A DNA stretch of 64,000 nucleotides from positions 124,001 to 188,000 of the forward strand of contig JAXDTI010000001.1 in assembly GCA_034090045.1 (NCBI GenBank). The letters are read 5' to 3'. Positions 19,819 through 29,170 of this stretch are shown piece by piece; within the stretch, counting starts at the first letter, position 1; every line of letters starts with the position of its first letter. The stretch is from JAXDTI01 sp034090045 (GTDB lineage: Bacteria; Actinomycetota; Actinomycetes; Actinomycetales; Actinomycetaceae). The notes beneath the pieces are model-generated. The model did not search any database. It saw only the letters and a program-made list of their open reading frames with translations, and was not told the DNA's origin. The position numbers and the translations under genes are program-made.

Positions 19819-20652
19819 ATGAGAACCGACCCGTTACGGGTGGGAGCGACGCGACTGCACCTGCAAAACCCCTATGAACTGGCCGGCGAATACCATACCG
19901 TGCGTCCCCGATACCCCGACGCCGCAGTGGCCGCCCTGCTCGCAGACACCGAAAACATCGCCGATATTGGAGCCGGCACCGGGATACTCACCCGGCAGCT
20001 GCTCGCCGCTGCCGCCGAAAACGCGAAACCGTTGAGAATCAAAGCGATCGAACCCTCCGCCCAGATGCGCGCCCAGCTCGCCAAAAACCTCCACGACAGC
20101 GCGGCAAATACCCGGACATCAGGCACCCGGCGGAGAGAAACACCCGCACACAGTGTCGAGATCCTCTCCGGCACCGGGGAAGCAACCGGGCTGCCGGAAA
20201 ACAGTGTAGACCTCGTGGTTTACGGGCAGTCCTGGCATTGGGTGGCGGCCCAGGCAGCCGCCGTAGAAGCCGCGCGCCTGCTCGAGACGACCCACAAAAA
20301 CGCCAGGCTCGCGATCATCTATAACCAGTTAAATGTGGCAGTGCCGTGGGTGAAAAGACTAACCAGGATTATGCGTTCCGGGGACGTGCAACGCCCCGAA
20401 CGACCCCCAACCCTGACCGACATATTTAACACACCGCAACTGCAAGTATTCGACTGGGCGAGACACCCCACCCCGGAACAGTTGATGGCACTCGGACGCA
20501 GCCACTCCTCGTATTTGCAGTCCAACGTGACCGGACGCGAACATATGCAAAGAAACCTGAGCTGGTACCTGTATGAGCATTTAGGGTTTAAAACCGGACA
20601 GACACTCGAAGTGCCCTACCGTACCCTGCTGTGGACGGCGACCCCCCGATAA
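19819..20652 (+). CDS. Class I SAM-dependent methyltransferase
   Basis: A 277-residue methyltransferase of the UbiE/trans-aconitate methyltransferase-like group. Motif I is DIGAGTG (residues 49-55), the acidic residue of motif II is Glu78 (IEPS), and a VVYGQSWHWV segment matches the post-motif region of this group. Its substrate cannot be told from sequence. It is a single-gene unit. The ATG is preceded by a TATAAT box and no ribosome site, so it is probably translated from a leaderless mRNA. Its TAA abuts the stop codon of the convergent purA with no base between them, leaving no room for an intergenic terminator. Confidence 0.85.
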   Translation: MRTDPLRVGATRLHLQNPYELAGEYHTVRPRYPDAAVAALLADTENIADIGAGTGILTRQLLAAAAENAKPLRIKAIEPSAQMRAQLAKNLHDSAANTRTSGTRRRETPAHSVEILSGTGEATGLPENSVDLVVYGQSWHWVAAQAAAVEAARLLETTHKNARLAIIYNQLNVAVPWVKRLTRIMRSGDVQRPERPPTLTDIFNTPQLQVFDWARHPTPEQLMALGRSHSSYLQSNVTGREHMQRNLSWYLYEHLGFKTGQTLEVPYRTLLWTATPR

Positions 20653-21936
20653 TCAAATAATGTCGTGGCGGACGATAGTCGCCGCGCGATCGGCACCCAC
20701 CCCGATAACCGAAACCCGGACTCCAGCTAGCTCCTCCAGGCGCGCAATATAGTCCCTGGCTCGCGCCGGAAGATCCGTAAACGACCGGCACCCGGAAATA
20801 TCTTCACTCCAGCCGGGCAGCATCTCGTATACGGGCACGGCATGGTGGAACGCGGACTGATCCGGGGGCATCTGAACACAGCGCCGCCCATCCACATCAT
20901 AGGCGACACACACCGGGATCTGGTCATAGCCAGTCAAAACATCTAGTTTCGTGATCACCAGATCCGTTAGCCCATTCACGCGAGCCGCATAGCGCGCCAC
21001 CACCGCGTCAAACCACCCGGTGCGCCGCGGCCTGCCGGTGGTCGCCCCGTACTCGCCGCCAGCCACCCGCAACGCCTCCCCGGTCGCGTCATTCAACTCG
21101 GTGGGGAAAGGCCCCTCACCGACACGCGTAGTATAGGCTTTCGCGATACCTATAACCCTGTCGATACGGGTCGGGCCGATACCGGAGCCGGTACAGGCAC
21201 CACCAGCCGTGCAACTCGAAGAAGTCACAAACGGATAGGTGCCGTGGTCAATGTCCAGCATCGTGGCCTGGCCACCCTCCAAAAGCACCGTTTCACCACG
21301 ATCCAAAGCCCGGTTCAGTTCCAAAGTGGAGTCCACCATCATCGGGCGAACCCGCTCACTGTAGCTGAGCAGATCGTCAGCAACCTCATCCGGATCCAAA
21401 ACCTGCTCAGCGAAAACCTTTTCTATCTGCGGGTTTTTCTGATCCAACGCGGAATGAACTTTCTGCCGCAAAATTGATTCATCAAAAAGATCCTGGATAC
21501 GCAAACCGATACGGTTCATCTTGTCGGCATAGGTAGGCCCGATACCGCGACCGGTAGTGCCGATTTTGCGTTCCCCCAGGCTGCGTTCAGCCAAACCGTC
21601 CATCACCCGGTTATAGGACGGGATGATGTGGGCATTTGCGGAAATACGCAGCCGGGAACAATCCACCCCGGCATCCGTGAGCATCTCTACTTCAGAAAAC
21701 AACACCGACAGGTCTACGACAACGCCGTTACCGATAACCGGGATTGAAGTCGGGGAGAGAATACCGGCAGGGATCAGGTGCAAAGCAAACTTATTATCAC
21801 CAACAACGATAGTGTGACCAGCGTTGTTGCCGCCGTTGAACTTCACCACCCAATCGACCTGCTGACCGATCAAGTCAGTAACTTTCCCTTTACCCTCGTC
21901 ACCCCACTGCGCGCCGACAACAACCAAAGCTGGCAT
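20653..21936 (-). CDS. purA: Adenylosuccinate synthetase
   Basis: This 427-residue enzyme joins IMP and aspartate, using GTP, to give adenylosuccinate, the first committed step to AMP. The N-terminal QWGDEGKGK (residues 10-18) holds the catalytic Asp13, and NNAGHT holds His41, matching the numbering of the E. coli enzyme. The loop TTGRGIGPTYADK is also present. Length is normal for the family. The ATG start has a good ribosome site (AGAGAGGTGG). It is convergent with the methyltransferase gene and not in an obvious purine operon, as is usual for purA. Confidence 0.98.
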   Translation of the reverse strand: MPALVVVGAQWGDEGKGKVTDLIGQQVDWVVKFNGGNNAGHTIVVGDNKFALHLIPAGILSPTSIPVIGNGVVVDLSVLFSEVEMLTDAGVDCSRLRISANAHIIPSYNRVMDGLAERSLGERKIGTTGRGIGPTYADKMNRIGLRIQDLFDESILRQKVHSALDQKNPQIEKVFAEQVLDPDEVADDLLSYSERVRPMMVDSTLELNRALDRGETVLLEGGQATMLDIDHGTYPFVTSSSCTAGGACTGSGIGPTRIDRVIGIAKAYTTRVGEGPFPTELNDATGEALRVAGGEYGATTGRPRRTGWFDAVVARYAARVNGLTDLVITKLDVLTGYDQIPVCVAYDVDGRRCVQMPPDQSAFHHAVPVYEMLPGWSEDISGCRSFTDLPARARDYIARLEELAGVRVSVIGVGADRAATIVRHDII

Positions 21937-22007
21937 TCGTATCCACCTCTCTGCTTAACCGTAATCAGCATACATTAATCAACGGGCGAGAAACCGCGCA
22001 AACCAAA

Positions 22008-22034
22008 GGGGGCAGGCCGAGTCAGCCTGCCCCC
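22008..22034 (-). terminator. Hairpin terminator downstream of putA
   Basis: GGGGGCAGGC pairs perfectly with GCCTGCCCCC across a 7-nt loop, 25 bp past the putA stop on the minus strand. The T-tract after it is short (CTTTGGTTT). It lies between putA and the purA start. Confidence 0.7.
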
Positions 22035-22058
22035 CCTGGAAAACCGTGTCAGTCGAAA

Positions 22059-25000
22059 TCAGATGATGACCTGCTCAGTGAGCGGCGTACGGTTCCCGAA
22101 ACGGTGATTCGTGAAAGCCACCGTCTGTTCATGGACGAAAGGCAGCATCTCGACCCGACCGGAATAGGTCACCGGCGAAGACCAGATCGCCACATCTACG
22201 CTGCCACCCAGAGCCTCCGAAAGTGCCCGATGGTTACCGCCGATGAGGCGGATACGGGCATCCAAGTTCGCGGCAGTAGCATCCTTCTCCCAGGTCGGTA
22301 CCCAATCCAGGAAGTCCGCATCGGATTGAAGGCCAACATTCACGCCGTGAGCATTAAAGAAATCGGCAACCCGATCGCTGGGCGCGACCGCGCTTGAAAC
22401 ACTCACGTCAGAACCGATAGCCAACCCGGCAGCAACCACCCGCAACAGCTCCGATTCCGCAGAACCCTCAGAGAGCCGAACCAGCACCGGTAACGGGTGG
22501 TAACGGAACACGTTACGTTCCGCACTCAACCCGGTCACGTCCGAAGCCCGGAAGAACCCGTCAACAGCGGCCTGGTCAGTTACCAGCGCGTCACGTACAA
22601 AACCGGTGCCCTCCGCGAGCGACCCAGCTGCCTGCCACGCCTCCCGCAACACCCGATCCGTCAAAGCCGACTCGTCAGCATCGGTGTGCGCCGGTTGGCG
22701 TGCCGTCCAATCCCCCAGGTAAGCCAGGTAGTTCGGGCCGCCAGTTTTCGCGGTCGCACCCACGGCGGAACGCTTCCAGCCACCGAAAGACTGCCGCTGC
22801 ACGATTGCTCCGGTGATACCCCGGTTCACGTAGGTGTTGCCGGCGTTGACGTGCTCCAACCAGTAGTTGATTTCGTCGGCATCCAGCGAGTGGATACCCG
22901 CGGTCAAACCATAATCGACAGCGTTTTGAATCTCGACAGCTTCCTCAAGGGTGTCACAGCGGATGATACCCAGGATCGGGCCGAAATACTCGACCATGTG
23001 GTATTCGCTGTTCGGTTCGACACCGGCACGCACGCCGGGGCTCCACAGCAGCCCGGAATCATCCAGCTGTTTGGGTTTAATCGCCCAGTGCTGTCCCGGC
23101 TCCAAGGTGGTGAGACCGCGATACAGTTTCTCGTCCGGTTTGCGAACCAGCGGCCCCATCTGTGTCGCCAGGTTCGAAGGATAGTCAACAACCAGCGAGT
23201 TCACTGCGTCGAGCAGCTGGTCGTGGACACGCCGCGACACACCGGTAGACCCGACCAGGATCGCCAGCGACGCGGCAGAGCATTTCTGGCCGGCATGACC
23301 GAAAGCGCCATAAACAATGTCGGCTACCGCCAAATCCAGGTCGGCGGAAGGGGTGACGATGATTGCGTTCTTGCCGGAAGTCTCCGCCATCAACCCCAGA
23401 TCCGGGCGCCAGGAACGGAACATCCGTGCGGTGTCGATCGACCCAGTGAGCACCAGGCGCTCCACCCGGGAATCCGAGATCAGGGCTTTACCGACTTCCC
23501 GATCCGGGGTCTGCACCAGCCGCAGCACCTCCTCCGGAACCCCCGCAACCAGCAGGCACTCGGTGATGAGCGCGCCACAGCGTTTCGATTCTTTCGAGGG
23601 CTTGAAAATCACTGGGGAACCGGCAGCGAGCGCGGCAACCACGCCGCCGCACGGGATCGCGAGCGGGAAGTTCCAAGGCGGAGTGACCAGTGTCAGTTTC
23701 GCCGGATGGAACTCGGCACCGTCAACGCTCTCGATTTCCTTGATCGACTCAGCATAGTAGTGGCAGAAATCGACAGCCTCGGAAACCTCGACATCACCCT
23801 GGTCGATAGCTTTACCTGCCTCGGAACCTGCAACCTCGATCAGGTCGGCACGGCGGCGAGCCAACTCCAACCCAGCCCGGTGAATAATCTCGGAACGTTC
23901 CTCGACGGGACGCGCAGCCCACTCCTCACCGGCTTTAACCGTATCCGCGATGAGCTTATCCAGTTCATCGAGGGACTTCACTTCAGCTTCTGCGGCACGC
24001 TTCACACCCAGTTGCGAATCCGCAATCCGGTCACGGATACGCCGCGCCCACTCCATATTCGCTGGCAATGCCGGATCCGAGTCCGGGGTGTTTTGGAAAC
24101 GCCAATTGCCGTTGGGGTCCTTTACCGGGGCGAGAATATCCTCATCGGACTCTTCGAGACGATTCTGGGTACGGAAAGCACCAACCGGCACGGTCTCCAC
24201 CAGTTCCAAAGCCCGCTCAAAATTCTCTTCCTCGTGGCGAACAACCGTCTCCTCGTCCAGGTCAAAAATGTTCGACATGAAGTTTTGGGCAGCGGAGTTC
24301 TCCTCCAGGCGGCGCACCAGATAAGCGATCGCCACATCGAACTCTTCGGGGTTCACCACCGGCACGTAGTACAGTAGCGGGCCGACATCCTCGGTGACCG
24401 CCTGCGCCTGGGGAGCCGCCATACCGGAAAGCATCTCGAACTCCACATCCTGACCCTGACCGATTGACAGGCCGCGGTGTCGCGCCAGCTCATAGCCGAA
24501 CGCACAGGTGAACATGTTCATACCGGCAACACCGATACGCAGGTTCTTCGTGTGCTCTTTCGTTAAAGCGTAATCCAGGATCTGGATATAGTTGGCGTCC
24601 GTGTCGGCCTTGCTCGGCTCAACCGTGAGCGGCCAACCGTGCATAACCGCATCCACTGTTTCCATCGACAGGTTCGCGCCTTTAACAACACGCACCTTGA
24701 TGCGGGCACCACCCTTGGCGACCCGTTCAGCAGCCCAAGCCTGCAGGTTGTTCATCGCGACCAGCGAATCCGGCAGGTAGGCCTGCAACACGATACCGGC
24801 CTCCAGATCCTCCAAACCGGGAGTCTCCAATATACGTTTAAACACGTCAATGGTCATGTGCAGGTCGTGGTATTCCTCCATGTCCAGGTTGATGAACTTC
24901 TTCGGGGAATAGGACGCGGCCAGCTGGTAGAGCGGCAACAGCGCGGCTACCGCACGATCAACAGTCTGGTCGTATGCCCAGGCGTTGTGCGGGCCGGTCA

Positions 25001-25574
25001 CCGCCGTAACCTTCAAAGAAACATAGTCCACGTCGTCACGGCGCAACAGGTTCTCGGTGTCCCGCAGCCGCTTCGCGGCCTCCTTGTCGCCAAGCACCGC
25101 CTCTCCCAGCAGGTTCATGTTCAGGCGCGCACCGTTGCCACGGTTCTTGATGCGCGCAATCGCCGGCCCCAGGTTCTTCTCGGAAACATCCACAACCAGG
25201 TCACCAACCAACATTGCGAAAACCCGCCGAACCAGCGGAATCACGATTTGCGGCAGCAGTTCGGAGAACACGCCACCGAGCTTCACGGGTGCCCGCAGAT
25301 ACCACGGCAAGAAATTGAGAGACGCGGAAGCCAAGGTTTTCATGGTGCGTGCCGCCACGTGCATATCTTCGGGGCGAATCACGCCATCAACGAAAGAAAC
25401 CGTGAAATCCAGTCCCCGCTCGTCCTCAAGCACCTTTGCCAGCAGCTCGGCTGCCCTATCTGTCGGATATTTCTTTGATTCTTCAATCCAGGCGCGGGCA
25501 CGATTCTTTGCCTGTTGACCTACTTCTCGCAGTTCCGCGATGTTTGCAGTCCTCTCCACAGTCTCCTTTGACAT
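22059..25574 (-). CDS. putA: Bifunctional proline dehydrogenase / glutamate-semialdehyde dehydrogenase
   Basis: About 1,171 residues. The N-terminal FAD-dependent proline dehydrogenase barrel oxidises proline to pyrroline-5-carboxylate, passing electrons to the quinone pool. The C-terminal aldehyde dehydrogenase makes glutamate with NAD+. In the barrel, IKVRVVKGAN and FEMLSGMAAPQ are visible. The aldehyde dehydrogenase half has the TSGKNAI motif and the catalytic Cys765 in GHAGQKCSAA. There is no N-terminal ribbon-helix-helix domain, so this PutA should not repress its own operon as the E. coli protein does. A longer frame opens at 25619, but I chose the ATG at 25574, which begins the homologous sequence and has AGAGA upstream. 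The proline transporter putP lies upstream on the same strand, separated by a strong terminator. Confidence 0.95.
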   Translation of the reverse strand: MSKETVERTANIAELREVGQQAKNRARAWIEESKKYPTDRAAELLAKVLEDERGLDFTVSFVDGVIRPEDMHVAARTMKTLASASLNFLPWYLRAPVKLGGVFSELLPQIVIPLVRRVFAMLVGDLVVDVSEKNLGPAIARIKNRGNGARLNMNLLGEAVLGDKEAAKRLRDTENLLRRDDVDYVSLKVTAVTGPHNAWAYDQTVDRAVAALLPLYQLAASYSPKKFINLDMEEYHDLHMTIDVFKRILETPGLEDLEAGIVLQAYLPDSLVAMNNLQAWAAERVAKGGARIKVRVVKGANLSMETVDAVMHGWPLTVEPSKADTDANYIQILDYALTKEHTKNLRIGVAGMNMFTCAFGYELARHRGLSIGQGQDVEFEMLSGMAAPQAQAVTEDVGPLLYYVPVVNPEEFDVAIAYLVRRLEENSAAQNFMSNIFDLDEETVVRHEEENFERALELVETVPVGAFRTQNRLEESDEDILAPVKDPNGNWRFQNTPDSDPALPANMEWARRIRDRIADSQLGVKRAAEAEVKSLDELDKLIADTVKAGEEWAARPVEERSEIIHRAGLELARRRADLIEVAGSEAGKAIDQGDVEVSEAVDFCHYYAESIKEIESVDGAEFHPAKLTLVTPPWNFPLAIPCGGVVAALAAGSPVIFKPSKESKRCGALITECLLVAGVPEEVLRLVQTPDREVGKALISDSRVERLVLTGSIDTARMFRSWRPDLGLMAETSGKNAIIVTPSADLDLAVADIVYGAFGHAGQKCSAASLAILVGSTGVSRRVHDQLLDAVNSLVVDYPSNLATQMGPLVRKPDEKLYRGLTTLEPGQHWAIKPKQLDDSGLLWSPGVRAGVEPNSEYHMVEYFGPILGIIRCDTLEEAVEIQNAVDYGLTAGIHSLDADEINYWLEHVNAGNTYVNRGITGAIVQRQSFGGWKRSAVGATAKTGGPNYLAYLGDWTARQPAHTDADESALTDRVLREAWQAAGSLAEGTGFVRDALVTDQAAVDGFFRASDVTGLSAERNVFRYHPLPVLVRLSEGSAESELLRVVAAGLAIGSDVSVSSAVAPSDRVADFFNAHGVNVGLQSDADFLDWVPTWEKDATAANLDARIRLIGGNHRALSEALGGSVDVAIWSSPVTYSGRVEMLPFVHEQTVAFTNHRFGNRTPLTEQVII

Positions 25575-25734
25575 TGATATCTCTTTTCGCTTCAAGAAAC
25601 GACGTCGTGGCACTCCCACGCCGGGACGGTTCGTTTTTCAATTGCCGAACCCCGAAGCAATAACGAGTGTTTGTACCTATAGGTTACAGCCTGAGCCGCT
25701 TTCACGGGAAACCTAGAGCAAAAGCAAGTAAAAA

Positions 25735-25768
25735 AGGTGGGGACGCGCCCGCTGGCGCGTCCCCACCT
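25735..25768 (-). terminator. Strong rho-independent terminator of putP
   Basis: A perfect 15-bp GC-rich stem (AGGTGGGGACGCGCC with its complement) and a 4-nt loop are followed on the minus strand by a run of Ts (TTTTTTACTT, overlapping the stem end). It ends putP transcription before putA, so the two may be separate transcripts. Confidence 0.88.
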
Positions 25769-25810
25769 GTTATCAGCGGCTGCTGAGACCTTTCTGACCT
25801 ATTAGCAAAC

Positions 25811-27412
25811 CTATTCGGTCTTCGCGCCAGCAGCGGCAGCGAGTTTCTCCTCAGCGGTTTCGATGATGCCCGCCGGATCGGGCAGCCCCTTCGAGATGGC
25901 GACCGCGCGGTCAAACTCCTCCATGATTTCCGGGTTATCTCTCCAGGTGGCTTTCGAAACCAGCCAGGCGACCAGCAGACACATCACGAAACCGGGAACA
26001 ATCTCATACAGGTAAGTGTTCACAATCCAGGAGTCATCGCCACTGTTGAACGCGTACTTCCACAGGAAAGTGAGAACCGCGCCGACCGCCATGCCCGCGG
26101 CGGTGCCCTGCCAGGAGAGCTTCTTCCAGTAGAGGGCGAGAATCACGATCGGGCCGAACGCGGCACCGAAACCAGCCCAGGCGAAAGACACCAATTCGAG
26201 CACCGAGTTCTCAGGGTTGAGCGCCAGCAGCGCCGCCACCACCGAGACAAGCAGCACGGTCACTCGACCAAGCAGCACGCCCTTATCGTCACTAAGTTCT
26301 TTCTTCGTGGCACCGTGGTAAATATCTTCGACCATCGCCGAGGAAGTCACCAGCAGCTGGCTGGAAACCGTGGACATGATAGCTGCCAGGATAGCGGCGA
26401 GCATGAAACCGGCCAGGAACGCCGGGAACAGCTTCTCGCCCATGACCAGGAACACGGTCTCCGGATCTCCGCCATCATCGGGCATCAGCGAAGCGAGCCT
26501 GCCCTGCTGGCTGAGGGCACGACCTGTGAGAGCCACAAACACTGCACCGAGCAGCGAGAACACCATCCAACCGGACCAGAAACGGCGGGCGCTCTTCGCC
26601 TGACCGGGGGTACGCAGCGCCATGAAACGCACAATAATGTGGGGCATACCGAAATAGCCCAGACCCCACGCAATGTTGGAGATGAAACCCATCCAGCCTT
26701 CAAAATCCAAGCCTTTACCCAAGGGGTTCAGCAGCGAACTGTCACCGGTGGCGTTCAAGCTCTCGGTCAGACCGCCGAAACCACCGACCAACACCAGACC
26801 CACAATCGGCACCGCAATCAGTGCGACAAGCATCATCAGCCCCTGAACCGTGTCCGTCCAAGACACCGCGAGGAACCCGCCCACCAGGGTGTAGAGAATC
26901 ACGACACCGGCAACAAACACCATGCCGACACGGTAATCCCAACCGAAAGTCGAGTTAAAGAACTTGCCGCCGGAAACCATGCCGGAGGAAACATAGAGGG
27001 TAAAGAACACCACGATGATGATGCCGGCAATGTAGCGAATAACTTTCTTTTCGTCGCGAGTACGGTTCGAGAAGAACGAAGGAACCGTGATGGAGTCCCC
27101 AGCGACCTCGGTGTATGCGCGCAGACGCGGAGCCACAACCAGCCAGTTAATCCAAGCGCCGATCGTCAAACCGATAGCGATCCAGGCCTCGAAAATACCG
27201 GCGGCATACATTGCGCCCGGCAGACCCAACAGCAGCCAGCCGGACATATCGGCGGCACCCGCGGAGAGCGCGGCAACAAACGGCGGCAAGTTACGTCCAC
27301 CGAGCATATAGTCATCTAGGGTTTTCGTGCGGGTATAACCATAGATGCCAATAATGATCATGGCTACGAAATAAATGATCATCGCTATTGCGATGCCAGA
27401 GATATGACTCAT
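25811..27412 (-). CDS. putP: Sodium/proline symporter PutP
   Basis: A 533-residue member of the sodium:solute symporter family that imports proline with Na+. It has about 13 hydrophobic segments. The N-terminal region LDDYMLGGRNLPPF followed by SAGAADMSGWLLLGLPG is typical of PutP, and Ser and Gly residues in the latter stretch line the Na+/proline site in the family. The C-terminal tail is short, charged and Ala-rich. It sits next to putA, which degrades the imported proline. The ATG at 27412 is preceded only by a weak purine stretch. It is divergent from pntA across about 200 bp. Confidence 0.95.
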   Translation of the reverse strand: MSHISGIAIAMIIYFVAMIIIGIYGYTRTKTLDDYMLGGRNLPPFVAALSAGAADMSGWLLLGLPGAMYAAGIFEAWIAIGLTIGAWINWLVVAPRLRAYTEVAGDSITVPSFFSNRTRDEKKVIRYIAGIIIVVFFTLYVSSGMVSGGKFFNSTFGWDYRVGMVFVAGVVILYTLVGGFLAVSWTDTVQGLMMLVALIAVPIVGLVLVGGFGGLTESLNATGDSSLLNPLGKGLDFEGWMGFISNIAWGLGYFGMPHIIVRFMALRTPGQAKSARRFWSGWMVFSLLGAVFVALTGRALSQQGRLASLMPDDGGDPETVFLVMGEKLFPAFLAGFMLAAILAAIMSTVSSQLLVTSSAMVEDIYHGATKKELSDDKGVLLGRVTVLLVSVVAALLALNPENSVLELVSFAWAGFGAAFGPIVILALYWKKLSWQGTAAGMAVGAVLTFLWKYAFNSGDDSWIVNTYLYEIVPGFVMCLLVAWLVSKATWRDNPEIMEEFDRAVAISKGLPDPAGIIETAEEKLAAAAGAKTE

Positions 27413-27588
27413 AGGTTTCTCACTTTCTTACAAAGGCTACTGCGGGGTCAGATACGCCATCCCAGCGCCGCCCCCCACGTTCGTTAAGCATAACAGATAG
27501 CCATAACCTGCGCATTAAGCCGCCTTTACCTTTTTCTTAACATCTATGTGTCGCCGTCATGCATTAGACTGAGAGAGGTTGAGAAAAC

Positions 27589-27604
27589 CTATATATATAA
27601 GGAG
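27589..27604 (+). promoter_or_regulatory. TA-rich promoter-like element and ribosome site of pntA
   Basis: CTATATATATAAGG (27589-27602) runs directly into the Shine-Dalgarno AAGGAG (27599-27604), 5 nt before the GTG start of pntA. The same 14 bases occur once more upstream of topA (47159-47172). It may hold a -10 box, but no good -35 sits 16-18 nt upstream. The rest of the putP-pntA gap shows nothing else clear. Confidence 0.4.
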
Positions 27605-27609
27605 TCAAT

Positions 27610-29169
27610 GTGGAAATCGGAGTTCCAAAGGAGCCCCATGCCGAGCAGACCCTGGTTGCCGCCACACCTGACACCGTAACCAAGTTGATTAAACTCGGGT
27701 ACTCCGTATGCGTCGAGGCTGGTGCCGGCGCAAACGCAGACTACCCGGACAACCTGTATGCGGATGCCGGTGCGCGAATCGTCGGGACGCAAGAGGCCTG
27801 GGGAGCCGATATCGTGACGGCACTGGACAACCCGCCGGATGAATACCTGCAGATGATGCGGCCAGAGGCCACGCTGATCGCACGGATGGCACCGGGTCGT
27901 AACCCGAACCTGGTGGAGCGGCTCAGCGAATTGAGACTGACCGGGCTGGCAATGGACGCGGTGCCGCGTATCTCACGCGCACAATCCATGGACGTGCTCT
28001 CCTCGATGGCGAACCTGGGCGGATACCGGGCCGTTATCGAAGCGGCGGCGGCATTCGGGAGACTATTCACCGGGCAGGTCACCGCAGCCGGTAAAGTACC
28101 GCCAGCTAACGTGTACGTGATCGGTACCGGGGTTGCGGGTCTGGCGGCAATCGGCACCGCATCCAGTATGGGAGCGGTAGTGAAAGCCACCGACCTGCGT
28201 CCAGAGACAGCCGAACAGGTCGAGTCGATGGGTGCAAGCTTCGTGCCTATCCCAGTGGCGACCCAAAAATCCGATGACGGTTACGCCAAAGAAATGACCG
28301 CCGACCAGGCCGATGCGGCGTTGAAGCTCTACACCGAAGAGGTCGGGAAAGCCGACATCGTGATCACCACAGCAAACATTCCGGGACGTAAATCCCCTAT
28401 ACTGGTCACGCAAGCCGCAGTCGCCGCGATGCGTCCCGGCTCCGTGATTGTCGATATGGCGGCAGCAAACGGCGGTAACTGTGAACTGACCCAACCCGGC
28501 CAGATCGTCACCACAGATAACGGCGTGAAGATTCTCGGTTTCACCGACCTGGCGGGGCGGCTCCCCGCCCAAGCGAGCCAGCTGTATGGTCAAAACATCG
28601 TGAACCTGTTCAAACTGATCACCCCGGAAAAGGATGGCGAGCCGGTATTGAACATGGATGACGAGGTGGTGCGGGGCATAACCGTAACCGAACGCGGACA
28701 GATATTCTGGCCCCCACCACCAATCAAGGTTTCCGCCACACCGCGCGGCCCGTCAAAAGACGAGCAGGAAGCCGCCGCCGCCCAACACGCCGCCGAGGAG
28801 GCAGCGAAGAAAGCAAAAGGTAGGCGCAACCTGATTATCGGCGGGGTGTTTGCGGCGCTACTGCTGGCGGCACTGATCCTCGTAACCCCGGCATCTATGC
28901 TGGTAAACTACATTATTTTGGCGCTGGCGATCGTTGTAGGGTTCTATGTGATCACGGCCGTGACCCACTCGCTGCACACCCCGTTAATGTCAGAAACGAA
29001 CGCGATTTCGGGCATTATACTGGTCGGCGCAATCATTTCGATGGCACAATCAAGCAATATCGCGGTCACCATCATGGCCTTTATCGCGATCCTGATTGCT
29101 TCAATCAACATCTTCGGCGGGTTCTGGGTGACGAACCGAATGCTTGAGATGTTCCGAAAGGAGGACTGA
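27610..29169 (+). CDS. pntA: NAD(P) transhydrogenase, alpha subunit
   Basis: This 519-residue subunit forms the proton-pumping transhydrogenase with PntB. It exchanges hydride between NADH and NADP+, using the proton gradient to make NADPH. The N-terminal two thirds form the NAD(H)-binding domain, related to alanine dehydrogenase, with VIGTGVAGLAAIGTA and the Asp of ATDLRPE. An Ala/Glu/Lys-rich linker (about residues 375-395) leads to four membrane segments. The fused layout matches the E. coli alpha chain of about 510 residues. The GTG start is set by AAGGAG 5 nt upstream. pntB follows after one base. Confidence 0.96.
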   Translation: MEIGVPKEPHAEQTLVAATPDTVTKLIKLGYSVCVEAGAGANADYPDNLYADAGARIVGTQEAWGADIVTALDNPPDEYLQMMRPEATLIARMAPGRNPNLVERLSELRLTGLAMDAVPRISRAQSMDVLSSMANLGGYRAVIEAAAAFGRLFTGQVTAAGKVPPANVYVIGTGVAGLAAIGTASSMGAVVKATDLRPETAEQVESMGASFVPIPVATQKSDDGYAKEMTADQADAALKLYTEEVGKADIVITTANIPGRKSPILVTQAAVAAMRPGSVIVDMAAANGGNCELTQPGQIVTTDNGVKILGFTDLAGRLPAQASQLYGQNIVNLFKLITPEKDGEPVLNMDDEVVRGITVTERGQIFWPPPPIKVSATPRGPSKDEQEAAAAQHAAEEAAKKAKGRRNLIIGGVFAALLLAALILVTPASMLVNYIILALAIVVGFYVITAVTHSLHTPLMSETNAISGIILVGAIISMAQSSNIAVTIMAFIAILIASINIFGGFWVTNRMLEMFRKED

Positions 29170-29170
29170 G

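Noticed and set aside
22497..24377. 626-codon open frame opposite putA
   Set aside because: Fully antisense to a well-conserved enzyme, His/Arg/Gln-rich without any recognisable domain. It is a codon-bias shadow.
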